Source: Pseudophaeobacter leonis
GTDB taxonomy: Bacteria; Pseudomonadota; Alphaproteobacteria; Rhodobacterales; Rhodobacteraceae
Assembly: GCF_002087335.1 (NCBI RefSeq)
Contig: NZ_MWVJ01000048.1
Location: forward strand, 1 to 51,703
Reading direction: 5' to 3'
Length of the DNA stretch: 51,703 nucleotides
The position numbers were made by a program, and so were the translations under genes. Shown one piece after another: positions 1 through 9,597 of this stretch. Below the pieces are notes generated by a model. That model was given only the letters and a program-made list of their open reading frames with translations, was not told the origin of the DNA and searched no databases. Position 1 is the stretch's first letter. Each line of letters begins with the position of its first letter.

Positions 1-637
1 GGCGCCTATAAGCCCGATGCTGGCTATGACGTGAACACCCCAATGGCCGACCCCATGACACTGGCCGATCCCGACATGCCCTGGTTCTCGGTCAAAGAAG
101 CGGTGCTGCCCTTTGCCCGCCTTCCCCGGCGTTGACACATTGCTGGGGCCAGAAATGCGCTCTACCGGTGAGGTCATGGGCTGGGACCGTGATTTCCCCC
201 GCGCCTTCCTCAAGGCGCAGATGGGCGCGGGTATGGTGCTGCCATCTGAGGGCCGTGCCTTTATCTCGATCAAGGACGCCGACAAGGGAGCCCCCATGCT
301 GGAAGCCGCCAAGGTGCTGCTTGAGCAGGGCTTTACACTGATGGCCACCAGTGGGACGCAGAGCTGGCTGGATGGTCACGGCGTGAGCTGTGAGCTGGTC
401 AACAAGGTCTATGAGGGCCGTCCGCATGTGGTGGACCTGTTGAAAGACGGCCATGTGCAGCTGCTGATGAACACCACCGAGGGCGCGCAGGCGGTTGAGG
501 ACAGCAAGGAAATGCGCTCGGTCGCGCTCTACGGCAAGATCCCCTATTTCACCACCGCCGCCGCCTCAAATGCGGCCGCCCTAGCGATCAAGGCCCAGGC
601 CGAAGGCGACGTTGAGGTGAAGAGCCTGCAGGGCTAG
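1..637 (+). CDS. carB: Carbamoyl-phosphate synthase large subunit, 3' end (frameshifted, partial)
   Basis: C-terminal part of the ATP-dependent synthase that makes carbamoyl phosphate for arginine and pyrimidine synthesis; the 5' part lies outside the window. The first 40 codons (frame 1) read into the conserved stretch ending VLPFAR. The continuation FPGVDTLLGPEMRSTGEVMG and the MGS-like allosteric domain (LMATSGTQSWLDGHG, NTTEGAQA, YFTTAAAS) lie in frame 2. One extra base near position 121 (CGC-C-TTCCCC) explains the shift and the premature TGA at 133-135; removing it restores the family sequence exactly. A loss of function in so central a gene is unlikely, so this is probably a sequencing error. 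Ends in a strong terminator at 664-694. Confidence 0.93.
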
Positions 638-663
638 ACCTTTCCGGCGACACGAAACAAAAG

Positions 664-694
664 GAGCCCTGGAGTATCTCCGGGGCTCTTTTTT
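664..694 (+). terminator. Rho-independent terminator of carB
   Basis: Inverted repeat GAGCCC-T-GGAG, loop TAT, CTCC-G-GGGCTC, followed by six T. It starts 26 bp after the carB stop codon. Confidence 0.92.
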
Positions 695-810
695 ATGCTC
701 ACTTCTGATTGGAAGACTGCGCGGAGTTTTTTCTACCGCTTGCAGGTTGGGCTTACAGCGGACGCCCCCCCATGTTCAGGCGGCGAACGGATCCCGGTTC
801 CCCCCCCTGG

Positions 811-846
811 ACACCGGGGACACCGGGGACACCGGGGACACCGGGG
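811..846. repeat. 9-bp tandem repeat, four perfect copies
   Basis: ACACCGGGG repeated four times without mismatch between the carB terminator and the 3' end of the carbonic anhydrase gene, 59 bp past the stop codon of the latter. A short open frame reads through it (His-Arg-Gly repeats), but it has no family resemblance or ribosome binding site and is not called. Confidence 0.95.
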
Positions 847-905
847 AAAACCAATGGATCCGGTTCACATGCAAGCTGATCAGAACACCTGTTTGCGACT
901 GAGAT

Positions 906-1780
906 TTACCGCCCGATCACCGACAAAAGGTCAGGATTGATCACCAGATTGCGCACGCCATGGGCGTGATCTTCGTCAAAGGTGTTGTAAGAGAGCCATT
1001 TGGCCACCGACTGAATGCTCACCTTGGCAACCTTGGGCCGCACGCCCCAGCTCACCTGAAAGGGAGATCCCTTTTCATTGTATCCCGGCCCTGTGGTTGA
1101 CCCCGCGTATTCCACCGCACGCCCGGTATCGGTCGGAATGTTGACGGCCTGCGTCAGACCGTTTTGCTGCTGAATTCGGGTCAGTTTGATGAAATCCAAC
1201 GCGGTCTCGTCATTGACCAGCACATAGACCTGCGCCTCGACCCGCAGCTGTGGGTTCTTGATCGCCTCGCTGAGGCAGGAGCCCAGGGTTGGGCCCGGAT
1301 CAACCGCGCCGTGGTGTGGACATAGTGCACCTCAATGGTGTCTCCCGGCACCAGGCTGCCGTGTTCGGTTACACCGACCTCTTCGTCCAGCGGCGCCAAC
1401 TCCGCCGGAGTCAGCACCCCTGAAGATTTGTAGCCACTGCCATAGCCATGACCGTCACCATTGCCGGCATAGGTCGTGAACTCGCCGCCGCGATGCTCGG
1501 CATTCTCATGGAAATGAATGTTGCACAGGTTCATCTCGGTGTAGGGAGGGGCTGCTTCAAACGCCACGTGATTTGCCCCGGCTCGACTGTCTATATCACG
1601 CGGAGACTGGGGCCCAAAGCCTGCAAAAAGAGTATTCTCTGACAGACGCTTGCGTTGCTTTTCAACAACGGAGTTTGGCACGGCTTCTACCTCATGCCCG
1701 CTGGAGGCAGCAAAGGCACTGCCAGTCATGGCGGCCCAGGAAAATAGAGACACAGCAATCATAGATGTAGTTGTTTTCAT
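906..1780 (-). CDS. Delta-class carbonic anhydrase, secreted (frameshifted)
   Basis: Predicted periplasmic enzyme interconverting CO2 and bicarbonate. It begins with a clear signal peptide (about 24 residues, cleavage after AFA). The block CNIHFHENAEH, then GGEFTTYAGNGDGHGYGSGY, is typical of the delta-class (diatom TWCA1-like) family and holds candidate zinc ligands. The C-terminal half (ALDFIKLTRIQQQN to PDLLSVIGR) is in another frame; the switch is near 1300-1312, within the stretch whose corrected reading is PGPTLGSCLSE. Length arithmetic implies one missing base and a product of about 291 residues. The start ATG at 1780 is preceded by GAGGGA. The family assignment is from motif memory, not a search. 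Confidence 0.82.
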
Positions 1781-2062
1781 TGAGAGTTCCCTCAGCGGTT
1801 ACTAAATCTTACGACGTCCTTAATTTGCCGACCAGTATACCTGTAAGCTTTTAGATTTCCGCTTTGTCCCATAATTTTAGGAAATTTTTATGATACTTTT
1901 ACGGCAGCTTTTACGGCAGGAAGGGCGGTGAGAAAGAGGCTGGGAAGAAAGGGCGTTCCCTCCGCCCTTCACCAGATCCAGCGGTCATGAACTATTTGAC
2001 CTGCCCCTGATGCTTGGTGTCAACTGAAACAACGGTTCTGCAGTAGCAAAGGAACGCTCATT

Positions 2063-2137
2063 ATGCGCCTGACCATCCTTCTTATGACTCTCGTGACGCT
2101 TAGCGCCTGTGGTGTGCCCTTTATTCCCCTGATCTGA
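2063..2137 (+). CDS. Very small lipoprotein (24 aa)
   Basis: A 24-codon frame too short for most gene callers. It starts with Met-Arg, then a hydrophobic stretch, and has the lipobox LSAC at residues 13-16, followed by only eight residues (GVPFIPLI). AAAGGA lies 9 bp upstream of the ATG. After lipidation and cleavage at Cys16 the mature product would be a nine-residue lipopeptide. Comparable tiny lipoproteins ending in a proline/hydrophobic tail occur in Rhodobacteraceae. It is bounded by a bidirectional terminator. Function unknown. Confidence 0.7.
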   Translation: MRLTILLMTLVTLSACGVPFIPLI

Positions 2138-2181
2138 TCTTGACCGGATCTGGCCGACCTGAACCAAGAGTGAAAAGGTGT

Positions 2182-2213
2182 AAAAAAGGCCCCGGATTGC
2201 CAGGGCCTTTTTC
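2182..2213. terminator. Bidirectional terminator between the small lipoprotein and the RND pump
   Basis: AAAAAGGCCC ... GGGCCTTTTT with a short GC loop. A-run and T-run on opposite sides allow it to serve the + strand lipoprotein and the converging - strand efflux gene ending at 2231. Confidence 0.88.
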
Positions 2214-2230
2214 TGTCATGATCAGCGATC

Positions 2231-5200
2231 TCAGGCGGCAGCCAATCTGCGTTTTTCGTCCCGGCCAAAAAAGATCAGGTAGAAAACCGGCGCTGCCACA
2301 AGCGTGAGCACCGTCGCAAAGGCCAAGCCCCCCATAATGGTCACCGCCATCGAGACAAAGAAGGCATCCCAAAGCAGTGGGATCATGCCCAGAATGGTGG
2401 TCACTGCCGCCAGCATGACGGGACGCAAACGCGAAACCGAGGCCTCAACAATTGCGTCGCGCAACGGCTTGCCCTCGGCGCGCACCAGATCAATCTCCTC
2501 GACCAGAACAATGCCGTTCTTGATCAGCATGCCAGACAGGCTGAGCAGACCCAGAAGCGCGGTAAAGGTAAAGGGCAGCCCGGTGCCCAACAGGCCAATG
2601 ACCACACCGTTGACCGACATCGGCACCAGCAGCCAGATGATGATGGGCTGGCGAATGGCGTTAAACAGAAAGACCGAGATCATCACCATGATCAGCGCCG
2701 TCACCGGCAGCTGCTTGCCGAGGCTTTCATTTGCATCGCCCGAGCTTTCATGATCGCCACCCCATTCCATGCTGTAACCTGCTGGCAGGTCCATTGTCTC
2801 GATGGTGGCCTGAATTTCAGAGAACACAGTGGCCGCCGTCAGATCAACCGGAATATCAGCCCCCACGGTGAGCGTTGGAACCCGGTCACGGCGATGCAAA
2901 AGGGTGTCTTCCAAATCCACATCGACACCGTCGATCATCTGCTCCATTGGCAGGAACTTTTGCGCGGTATTGGAATAGACCACCTGATCCATGATGTTAT
3001 ACGGGCCGTCCTGAGGCCGCCGAATAACAATGGGGATCAGGCGCTCCTGCTCACGAAACACCCCGGCCTGCAGCCCGTCCGTCGAGAACATCAGCGTATC
3101 GGCGACATCTTCGCGCGCGATCCCGGCGGTTTGGGCCCGCTCGGTTGCATAGCGCGGCGTCAGCACCAGCTCGCGCTCGCGCCAGTCCTGCCGGGTATTG
3201 AGGATGTTTGGCGATGCCGCCTCAAGACGCCGCATCGCCTCCTCGCCCAATCGCCGCAGCACCAGCGGGTCGGGGCCGGAGAACCTGACCTGGATAGGAT
3301 CGCCGCCACCGGGACCAAACACCAAACGCTTGGTGCGGAACTCGCCTTCTGGAAACTGCGCCTGACCAAAGGCTTCGAGATCGGTCTGCAGCGGTGGTAT
3401 CGCCAAAAGGTCCGCCGTACGAATGATCATATGACCGTAGCTCGGGTTGGGTTTCTGACCATCATAGGTCAGCATAAAGCGGGTCGCTCCCTGCCCCACA
3501 AAGGTGGTGAATTCAACCACATCCTGCCGCTCTGCCAGCCAGTCCTCGATCACTGCCAGGTGGGCAGAGGTGGTCTCGATTGTGGTGCCCTGGGGCAATT
3601 TGTAGTGCACAAAGAACAGCGGCGTGTTGGCGTCAGGGAAGAACTGCTGTTTGACCGTGCCAAAGGCCGCAAAACAGACGGCCGTAAGGCTGATCAGACC
3701 AGCAACCACCAGCCAGCGCAGTTTCAGCGAGATCCGCAACAGAGCCCCATAGGCCCGAAACAGCAATCCGCCGTAGGCATCCGCCGCGTCCTCATGGCCC
3801 TGCTTGAAAAAGTAGTGCCCCAACAGAGGAGTTGCGGTGAGGGCCAAAACCCAGCTGAGCAGCAGCGAAATTGAAATCACCGCAAAGAGAGAAAAGAGGA
3901 ATTCACCGGCAGAATCCGGGCTGAGTCCAATCCCGGCAAAGGCCATAATCCCAATCACCGTCGCTCCCAACACAGCGGGATCTGGGTCTTTGAGGCAGCA
4001 TCATGCGCGGCCTCGCGAGAGGTCCTGCCACGGTGCATAGCGATCTGCATACCCTCGGCCACAACAATGGCGTTGTCCACCAACATCCCCATGGCAATGA
4101 TCAGCGCCCCCAGCGAGATCCGCTCCATCTCGATTGAAAACAGGTTCATGAACAGCAGGGTACCAACAACCGTCAGCAGCAGCGTGGTGCCAACCACAAC
4201 AGCCGCACGCCAGCCCATGAACAGCGCCAGCACAGCCACAACGATGACCACCGAGGTCGCCAGATTGACCAGAAAATCATTGGAGGCCTTATCCACCACC
4301 AGATGCTGCTGATAAATCGGCAGCAACTCAACGCCAAAGGGGATCTGCAAATCAAGCTCTGCCAGACGCGCATCAACCCGCGCGCCGACTTCGACGATGT
4401 TTTCTGTTGCAAGGCCCGCAATGCCCATCGTAAAGGCCTCGACGCCATTAAAACGGATCATCAGCTCAGGATTGCTTATGCGCCCCCGGTAGACCTTGGC
4501 CATATCGACCACATTGATCACCTCGCCCTGCGCGCCAATCGACAGACCCGCGATTTCGGACACGGTGTCAGAGCCTTCCGGCGCACTAATGCGCGTCTCA
4601 GTTTGGCCGCTGTCCAGAAAACCCCCAGAGCGCACGGTGTTCGAGGTTGCAATCGAGCCGGCAATCGCACTGATCGAGATGTTCTGATTGACCGAAATCG
4701 CCATGTCAGGTTCGACGAAGACCGCCTCATCCGGCAGGCCGGTGATCTCGACATCCGCCACCCCGTCCACGGCCAGCAACTCACGCCGTAAAAAGGTCGC
4801 CAATTCGTGCTTTTCAGCATCGCTGTAGCCTTCGGTGGTCACAGCATAAAACAGGCCAAACACATCGCCAAAGCTGTCGTTGACAAAGGGCTGCGACACC
4901 CCGTCTGGCAAGCCGCGCGACGCATCCTGGATTTTAGCCCGCAGGTCCGTCCAGATCGCTGGCAGTTCGGAGCCATCATATATGTCATGCATCTCCACTT
5001 CGATCAGCGAGTTGCCGGGGCGGTTGATCGAGGTGATGGTTTTCACCTCGCCCATTTTCTGGATCGCGGATTCCAGCGGCTCCGTCACCTCGCGGGCGAC
5101 CTGCTCGGCGCTGGCACCGGGATAGACCGTGACAATCACGGCCTGTTTGATGGTAAAGGCGGGATCCTCCAGGCGTCCGAGGTTTACAAACCCCCAGATG

Positions 5201-5274
5201 CCGCCAAGAAGGGCCGCCAACATGATGATCCATGTATAGAGAGGGCGGTTGATTGACGCGCGTGCGATATCCAT
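2231..5274 (-). CDS. RND family efflux transporter permease (frameshifted)
   Basis: Inner-membrane proton-driven pump subunit of the AcrB/MexB/CzcA superfamily, expected to work with the membrane fusion protein encoded just upstream and an outer-membrane channel not found here. The start MDIARASINRPLYTW contains the first transmembrane helix, followed by the porter domain (YPGASAEQV), a membrane block with GMLVDNAIVVAEG, then a second half with the equivalent GMLIKNGIVLVEE. The frame breaks at 3965-3970: CTGTGTTGGG replaces the expected CTGTTGGG, a 2-bp duplication. Removing it gives 1013 residues, the normal RND size. Start ATG 5274 is 10 bp after the MFP stop, with GAGG nearby. The 17 extra residues of the longer open frame are not needed. 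Confidence 0.92.
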
Positions 5275-5284
5275 GCTCTCAGCC

Positions 5285-6360
5285 TCAGTTCGTAAAGCCG
5301 GCAAACCGGCGGACCTTTTGTCCGTCGATCAGGGCATTGCCGCCGGTGGAGCCAACTTCCTCGCCGCCCTCAAGACCTGCGGTGATGGCAAAATCGCCAT
5401 GCTGGGTCGCCTGCAGCGCTCTACCGCGGTCCAGGTCACGATCCCTTCATCGCCGCCTTTGGGCGAGAACACCATGACGCCTGCCTTCTTGTCATGAGAG
5501 GTCACAATGGCAGAGGAAGGCACCAGAATGCCGCGTTCGCCGGTATCAACCGCGACCCGCACAGAGGCCGAGGCCCCCGGCAAGATCTGACGGCCTTCGG
5601 GTGGCGACATGCGGAAGGTGACCCGAAAGGTCTGACCGATATTGCTTGCCTCCGCTTTGAACTCAAAGATCTGCAGCGGGTATACAATATCGCTCCCCGG
5701 GAATGTGGCGGTGGTCGAGACATTTTCGCCGCGATCTGCCTGCTGAAACAGGATCTCCGGCACATCCACATCAATATGCAGCTCTGACATATCGTGCAGC
5801 CGGACAATCGGAGCCCCCGCCGCCACGGTGGTGAAATTCTCCACCTCGCGGTTTGAGACCAATGCATCAAAAGGCGCATTCAGGGTGGCGTGGTTCAGCG
5901 CGTATTCGGCGTTGCGCAGGGCAACCTGCGCCAGGGCGGCCTGGGTGGTCGCATCCTCAATCGAAACTGTGCTCACAGTCCCCTTCAACCGCTCCATCCG
6001 GGCGACGGTTCTGTCCGCCTGCTCCTTTTGCAGCCTGGCCTGTTCCAGGTTCAGCTCAAAGGGTTCGAGATCAAGCTCAGCGATCAGCTGCCCGGTGGGC
6101 ACGATGACGCCTTCGGTGACCGGAAAGCGCAACACCTGGCCGGGAACCTGAAAGGCCAGATCAACAGTCTGTGTGGCTGCCACCTGGCCAAAAAACTGCC
6201 GTTCCAACAGCCGCGCGCCCGACTGAGTGGTCAAAAGCTTTACCGGTTTGAGCATCTCTTCGGCAGAGACAGCGGCCGGCAAAATCACAACCGACAGCGC
6301 AAGTGCCGCGCCTGCCACAGCAGGCATCATCGCCGTGGTGAGTTTTTGCATAAGGTGCAT
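5285..6360 (-). CDS. Efflux RND transporter periplasmic adaptor (HlyD/MFP family, frameshifted)
   Basis: Membrane fusion protein bridging the RND pump to an outer-membrane channel. Signal-type N-terminus (cleavage near AVSA), barrel-sandwich hybrid halves (FFGQVAATQTVDLAFQVPG; NAPFDALVSNREVENFTTV) flanking a helical hairpin rich in Glu/Arg/Ala, then a beta-barrel (VDVDVPEILFQQ). Near 5419-5422 one G is missing (GTAGAG-CGCTG for GTAGAGGCGCTG). In the corrected frame the protein ends ...VRRFAGFTN at 5285, giving 358 residues. ATG 6360 has AAGGAGA 8-9 bp upstream, inside the end of marR. Second gene of a marR-MFP-RND operon. Confidence 0.9.
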
Positions 6361-6363
6361 CTT

Positions 6364-6888
6364 CTACGTCTCCTTGCCAGGCCGCTGCTCTGCAGGGCCT
6401 AAAATTTCTTGATGAATCTTTCCGGATAATACAGCGAATTCCTGAATTTCCTCTGCATTCAAGCCGCAAATCTGGCGAAAAGCATCGCCTGCCCGTTTCT
6501 CGAGCTCCAAACGCAGGCTGCGCCCCTTTTGGGTCAGTTGCAGCCGAAAGGCGCGCCGGTCCTTTTCATCGCGCACCCGCAACGCCAACCCCTCTTGCTC
6601 CAGCCGGTCGGCCGCCGATGTAACCGTCGACGGCACCATCAGAAGAATCCGTGCAAGCTCCCCCATCCGGCGGGGGCAATCCAGCTGCATCAGCAGGAAG
6701 CATTCGACCCGCCCAAGCCCGCCGGTGAACTCTAGCTGCCCAAAGGCCTCATCAATGCGCCAATACAGCGCAAAAACACCCCGTAGGGCGTGAATTTCTG
6801 CAGTGATTTCTTCGGCAACAGGTGAGTCTGCGGTGTGTTTTGGCATCTGGCTGGCGCTTTTGTGCGTGATTCCCTTGCTATACTTCAC
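6364..6888 (-). CDS. MarR family transcriptional regulator
   Basis: Winged-helix repressor, 174 residues if started at GTG 6888; ATG 6846 (MPKHTADSP) is a shorter alternative. The DNA-binding core is visible: RMGELARILLMVPSTVTSAADRLEQEGL (recognition helix) then VRDEKDRRAFRLQLTQKG (wing). Dimerisation helices lie on both sides. As first gene of the efflux operon and divergent from the ketoacyl synthase gene, it most likely represses its own operon in response to a pump substrate; the ligand cannot be inferred. AAAGG lies 9 bp before the GTG. Confidence 0.9.
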   Translation of the reverse strand: MKYSKGITHKSASQMPKHTADSPVAEEITAEIHALRGVFALYWRIDEAFGQLEFTGGLGRVECFLLMQLDCPRRMGELARILLMVPSTVTSAADRLEQEGLALRVRDEKDRRAFRLQLTQKGRSLRLELEKRAGDAFRQICGLNAEEIQEFAVLSGKIHQEILGPAEQRPGKET

Positions 6889-6895
6889 CCCATGA

Positions 6896-6916
6896 ACCTT
6901 TCATGTAATGAAGGTC
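6896..6916. promoter_or_regulatory. Candidate MarR operator
   Basis: Near-palindrome ACCTTTCAT-GTA-ATGAAGGT (arms equal except one extra T) located immediately upstream of the marR start in the divergent region. Position and symmetry fit a MarR dimer site; there is no direct evidence of binding. Confidence 0.4.
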
Positions 6917-7048
6917 ACACTTCGCGCAGAGAAGTGTCCTGCCAATTCTTTGTGAAATTTCCCCGAGGAAACCCGGCCACGAACCTTGACCTTTCCGTAG
7001 CAAAAGCGTCACAAATATAGCCACACTAACCCCCATAGGTCCTGAGCC

Positions 7049-8176
7049 ATGTATACAGCCGCAATCACCGGCACCGGGGTTTTCACCCCGTCGCAGATCA
7101 TCACCAATGCTGAGCTGGTCGAGGCCTTTAACGCCTATGCCGACCGGATCAATGCTGAAAATGCCGAGGCCATCGCCGCTGGCACCGTTGAGCCGCTGCC
7201 GCATTCCTCGGAAGAGTTCATCTTTAAGGCCTCCGGGATCGAGCAACGCTATGTGATGGATAAAGCCGGTGTTTTGAACCCCGACCTGATGTACCCGCAA
7301 TTGCGCCAGCGCGACGATGACGAGCCGGGGATCATGGCCGAGATGGCTCTTGATGCCGCCCAAAAGGCCCTGGAACAGGCGGGCAAGACGGCGGCAGATG
7401 TTGATCTGGTGATCTGTGCCGCCTCCAACATGGAACGGGCCTACCCCGCCGTTGCTATTGAAATACAAGATCTTTTGGGCATCAAGGGCTTTGCCTTTGA
7501 CATGAATGTCGCCTGTTCCTCGGCCACCTTTGGCATTCAGGCTGCCGCCGATATGATCCGCTCGGGCAGCATTCGCTCGGCCCTGGTGGTGAACCCTGAA
7601 ATCTGTTCCGGCCACCTAGAGTGGCGCGACCGCGACTGCCATTTCATTTTTGGCGACGTCGCCACAGCGACCCTTCTCGAACGCATCGAGGACGCAAAGG
7701 GCCCCCATTTTGAGGTGGTCTCCACCCGCTGTGCCACCGAGTTTTCCAATAATATCCGCAACAACCTAGGCTTTCTCAGACGCTCGCGTCCGGATGGCGT
7801 CGAGGACCGGCGCGACATGCAATTCATGCAAAACGGTCGTAAAGTGTTCAAAGAGGTTCTGCCGATGGTGAGCAAGCACATCGCAGACCATATGCGCGAC
7901 GAAGGCATTCAAAGTGATGAGCTAAAGCGGCTCTGGCTGCATCAGGCCAATAAATCAATGAATGATTTCATCGGTAAAAAGGCTCTTGGCCGCACTCCTG
8001 CCCCGGGTGAGCAACCCAATATCCTGCAGGACTATGCCAACACCTCCTCTGCGGGATCAATCATTGCCTTTTCAAAATTCTCCGAGGATCTGGGCGAGGG
8101 CGATCTTGGGCTGATCTGCTCTTTTGGGGCCGGCTATTCCGTTGGCTCGGTCATCCTGCGCCGCCACAGTTCCTGA
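7049..8176 (+). CDS. Beta-ketoacyl-ACP synthase III family protein
   Basis: Thiolase-fold condensing enzyme, 375 residues. All three FabH catalytic residues are present: Cys in VACSSATFG, His in WLHQANKSMND and Asn in YANTSSAG. It is about 60 residues longer than housekeeping FabH, with an N-terminal insertion (FNAYADRINAENAEA). It resembles the longer Pseudomonas PA3286-type enzymes that load medium-chain acyl-CoA into fatty acid synthesis; substrate preference here is inference. The gene stands alone, outside a fab/pls cluster, and diverges from marR with a 160-bp shared upstream region. Its stop codon overlaps the start of a 13-bp tandem repeat. Confidence 0.85.
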   Translation: MYTAAITGTGVFTPSQIITNAELVEAFNAYADRINAENAEAIAAGTVEPLPHSSEEFIFKASGIEQRYVMDKAGVLNPDLMYPQLRQRDDDEPGIMAEMALDAAQKALEQAGKTAADVDLVICAASNMERAYPAVAIEIQDLLGIKGFAFDMNVACSSATFGIQAAADMIRSGSIRSALVVNPEICSGHLEWRDRDCHFIFGDVATATLLERIEDAKGPHFEVVSTRCATEFSNNIRNNLGFLRRSRPDGVEDRRDMQFMQNGRKVFKEVLPMVSKHIADHMRDEGIQSDELKRLWLHQANKSMNDFIGKKALGRTPAPGEQPNILQDYANTSSAGSIIAFSKFSEDLGEGDLGLICSFGAGYSVGSVILRRHSS

Positions 8177-8226
8177 TCACAGGGTCTGATCGCAAGGCCC
8201 GATCACAGGGTCTGATCAGGGGGGCT
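8175..8226. repeat. 13-bp GATC-initiated tandem array at the stop codon
   Basis: Four 13-bp units: GATCACAGGGTCT, GATCGCAAGGCCC, GATCACAGGGTCT, GATCAGGGGGGCT. Units 1 and 3 are identical. The first GATC shares its GA with the TGA stop of the ketoacyl synthase gene. Confidence 0.93.
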
Positions 8227-8248
8227 GACCAAAAGACGGTACAAGACC

Positions 8249-8277
8249 AAAAAAGCGCGCCAAAACATTGGCGCGCC
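8249..8277 (-). terminator. Rho-independent terminator of arsH
   Basis: GCGCGCCAA, loop of four, TTGGCGCGC; on the - strand the stem is followed by six T (A-run 8249-8254). It lies 36 bp past the arsH stop codon. Confidence 0.9.
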
Positions 8278-8312
8278 CTCGATCTATAAAACCTGAGCCC
8301 ACGCCCGGTTTT

Positions 8313-9032
8313 CTAGGTTTTCTGTGACACGCGCTCGTGCACGGCCTCTACAGATTCCATGCGCTCTGAATAGCGATCAACCAGGTAGTCTTTGCGCCCA
8401 CGGGTGAGCCAGGTGAACTTCACCAGCTCCTCCATCACGTCAAAGACCCGGCGAAAGAGCGGCCCTTCCGGCAGGCGGTCACCCTCTTCAAATTCCAGCC
8501 AGGCCTTTGGAATAGAGCTTTGATTGGGAATGGTAATCATCCGCATCCAGCGTCCTAGAATACGCATCTGATTGACCGTATTAAAGCTTTGAGAGCCACC
8601 TGATACCTGCATCACAGCCAGCGTTTTACCCTGCGTGGTACGGATGCCGCCCTTTAGGGACAAAGGCAGCCAGTCGATCTGCAGCTTCATGACCGCGCTC
8701 ATGGCACCGTGGCGTTCGGGGCTGGACCAAACCATACCTTCGGACCAGACAACCAGATCCCGCAGCTCTTGCACCTTGGGGTGATCGGCGGCGGCACCAT
8801 CATCCGGCAAGGGCAGTCCTGAGGGATCAAAAATCCGGGTTTCACAGCCCAGGAGCTGCAGAATACGCGCAGATTCTTCAGCGACTTTGCGCGAATAGCT
8901 CACATCGCGCAGACTGCCATACAGCAACAGGATTCGCGGCGGATGTTGCGGATCATCGGGATGCGCCAAAGCCGCAACATCGATGTCAGATACAGCCGCA
9001 GAATTGACTTGCGGAAGGTCTTTCAGATCCAA
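8313..9032 (-). CDS. arsH: ArsH-type NADPH-dependent FMN oxidoreductase
   Basis: Flavoprotein of the ArsH family: oxidises trivalent organoarsenicals such as methylarsenite and can reduce quinones. The flavodoxin-like phosphate loop is visible ([18 protein letters not shown]), as are the conserved [15 protein letters not shown] and [25 protein letters not shown]. Length 239 residues is normal. The only plausible start is TTG 9032, three bases past the stop of the upstream gene, so translation is probably coupled by re-initiation. No arsR, arsB or arsC is nearby, so a role outside arsenic defence (redox stress) is possible. Confidence 0.88.
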   Translation of the reverse strand: MDLKDLPQVNSAAVSDIDVAALAHPDDPQHPPRILLLYGSLRDVSYSRKVAEESARILQLLGCETRIFDPSGLPLPDDGAAADHPKVQELRDLVVWSEGMVWSSPERHGAMSAVMKLQIDWLPLSLKGGIRTTQGKTLAVMQVSGGSQSFNTVNQMRILGRWMRMITIPNQSSIPKAWLEFEEGDRLPEGPLFRRVFDVMEELVKFTWLTRGRKDYLVDRYSERMESVEAVHERVSQKT

Positions 9033-9035
9033 GAG

Positions 9036-9509
9036 TCAGGTACTTTCTTCTTCAAGATGCAATTTCATGTCCAGCAGCACATGCTGCAGCAACACGGTTT
9101 CGCGCAGCAGCCGCTTTGCCTCATTCACGGTGATAATCCCGTCTTCGATCGCGGTTTGATATTCGCTCATCAAAAAGGCAAATCTCTGGCTCAAGGCGAT
9201 GACATCCGCGTTGACGCCCCCCTTGCGGTTAGAGCCCCGGTCCGTGCCCTCAGGGCAATTGGGATCATAGGACAGCGTGATGTTTTTCAAATCAGCCAGC
9301 GCCAGGGTCACATGCGGAAAGGAGGCTTCTTTTTCCAGTCTGGCCACAGCATCCACCGGCATAAAGCGGTCCGCGTGCTCTGCATTGTCGGAATAATAGC
9401 GCCCCAATGTCGCCTTCGACTTCCCGGTGATCTGGCAAGCGGCCTCGATCCCCACGTCCTTTACAAGCGCCTCTGTATGCTTTTTCAGATATGTACCAAT
9501 CTCTGCCAT
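9036..9509 (-). CDS. Conserved Rhodobacteraceae protein with HTH-like N-terminus
   Basis: 157 residues. The N-terminal part (YLKKHTEALVKDVGIEAACQITGKSKATLGRYYS) looks like a helix-turn-helix in which residues around GKSKATLGRYY form the recognition helix; the C-terminal half is helical and charged. I recall similar uncharacterised proteins in Roseobacter genomes. Start ATG 9509 follows GGTGAG. It is the promoter-proximal gene of a two-gene unit with arsH (gap three bases). A regulatory role is inferred from the HTH-like segment only; no defined function. Confidence 0.72.
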   Translation of the reverse strand: MAEIGTYLKKHTEALVKDVGIEAACQITGKSKATLGRYYSDNAEHADRFMPVDAVARLEKEASFPHVTLALADLKNITLSYDPNCPEGTDRGSNRKGGVNADVIALSQRFAFLMSEYQTAIEDGIITVNEAKRLLRETVLLQHVLLDMKLHLEEEST

Positions 9510-9597
9510 AAGTTCTCACCAGGTATGCCGCGCCAAAGGGGAAGGAAGGGAATAATTTCCCATGCTGATGTTGTAATGTATTTGTTATCTTAGCGCC

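Noticed and set aside
811..846. CRISPR array
   Set aside because: Units are 9 bp with no spacers; no cas genes in the window. The same holds for all other arrays listed.
695..940. 81-residue frame with His-Arg-Gly repeats
   Set aside because: Simply reads the 9-bp tandem repeat; no ribosome site and it overlaps the end of the carbonic anhydrase gene.
2750..3874. 374-codon open frame opposite the RND gene
   Set aside because: Shadow frame; the - strand RND protein motifs are unmistakable.
8175..8226. Replication origin or DnaA/SeqA-type site because of the repeated GATC
   Set aside because: No DnaA boxes, no AT-rich unwinding element and no origin-linked genes; the spacing reflects a 13-bp tandem repeat.
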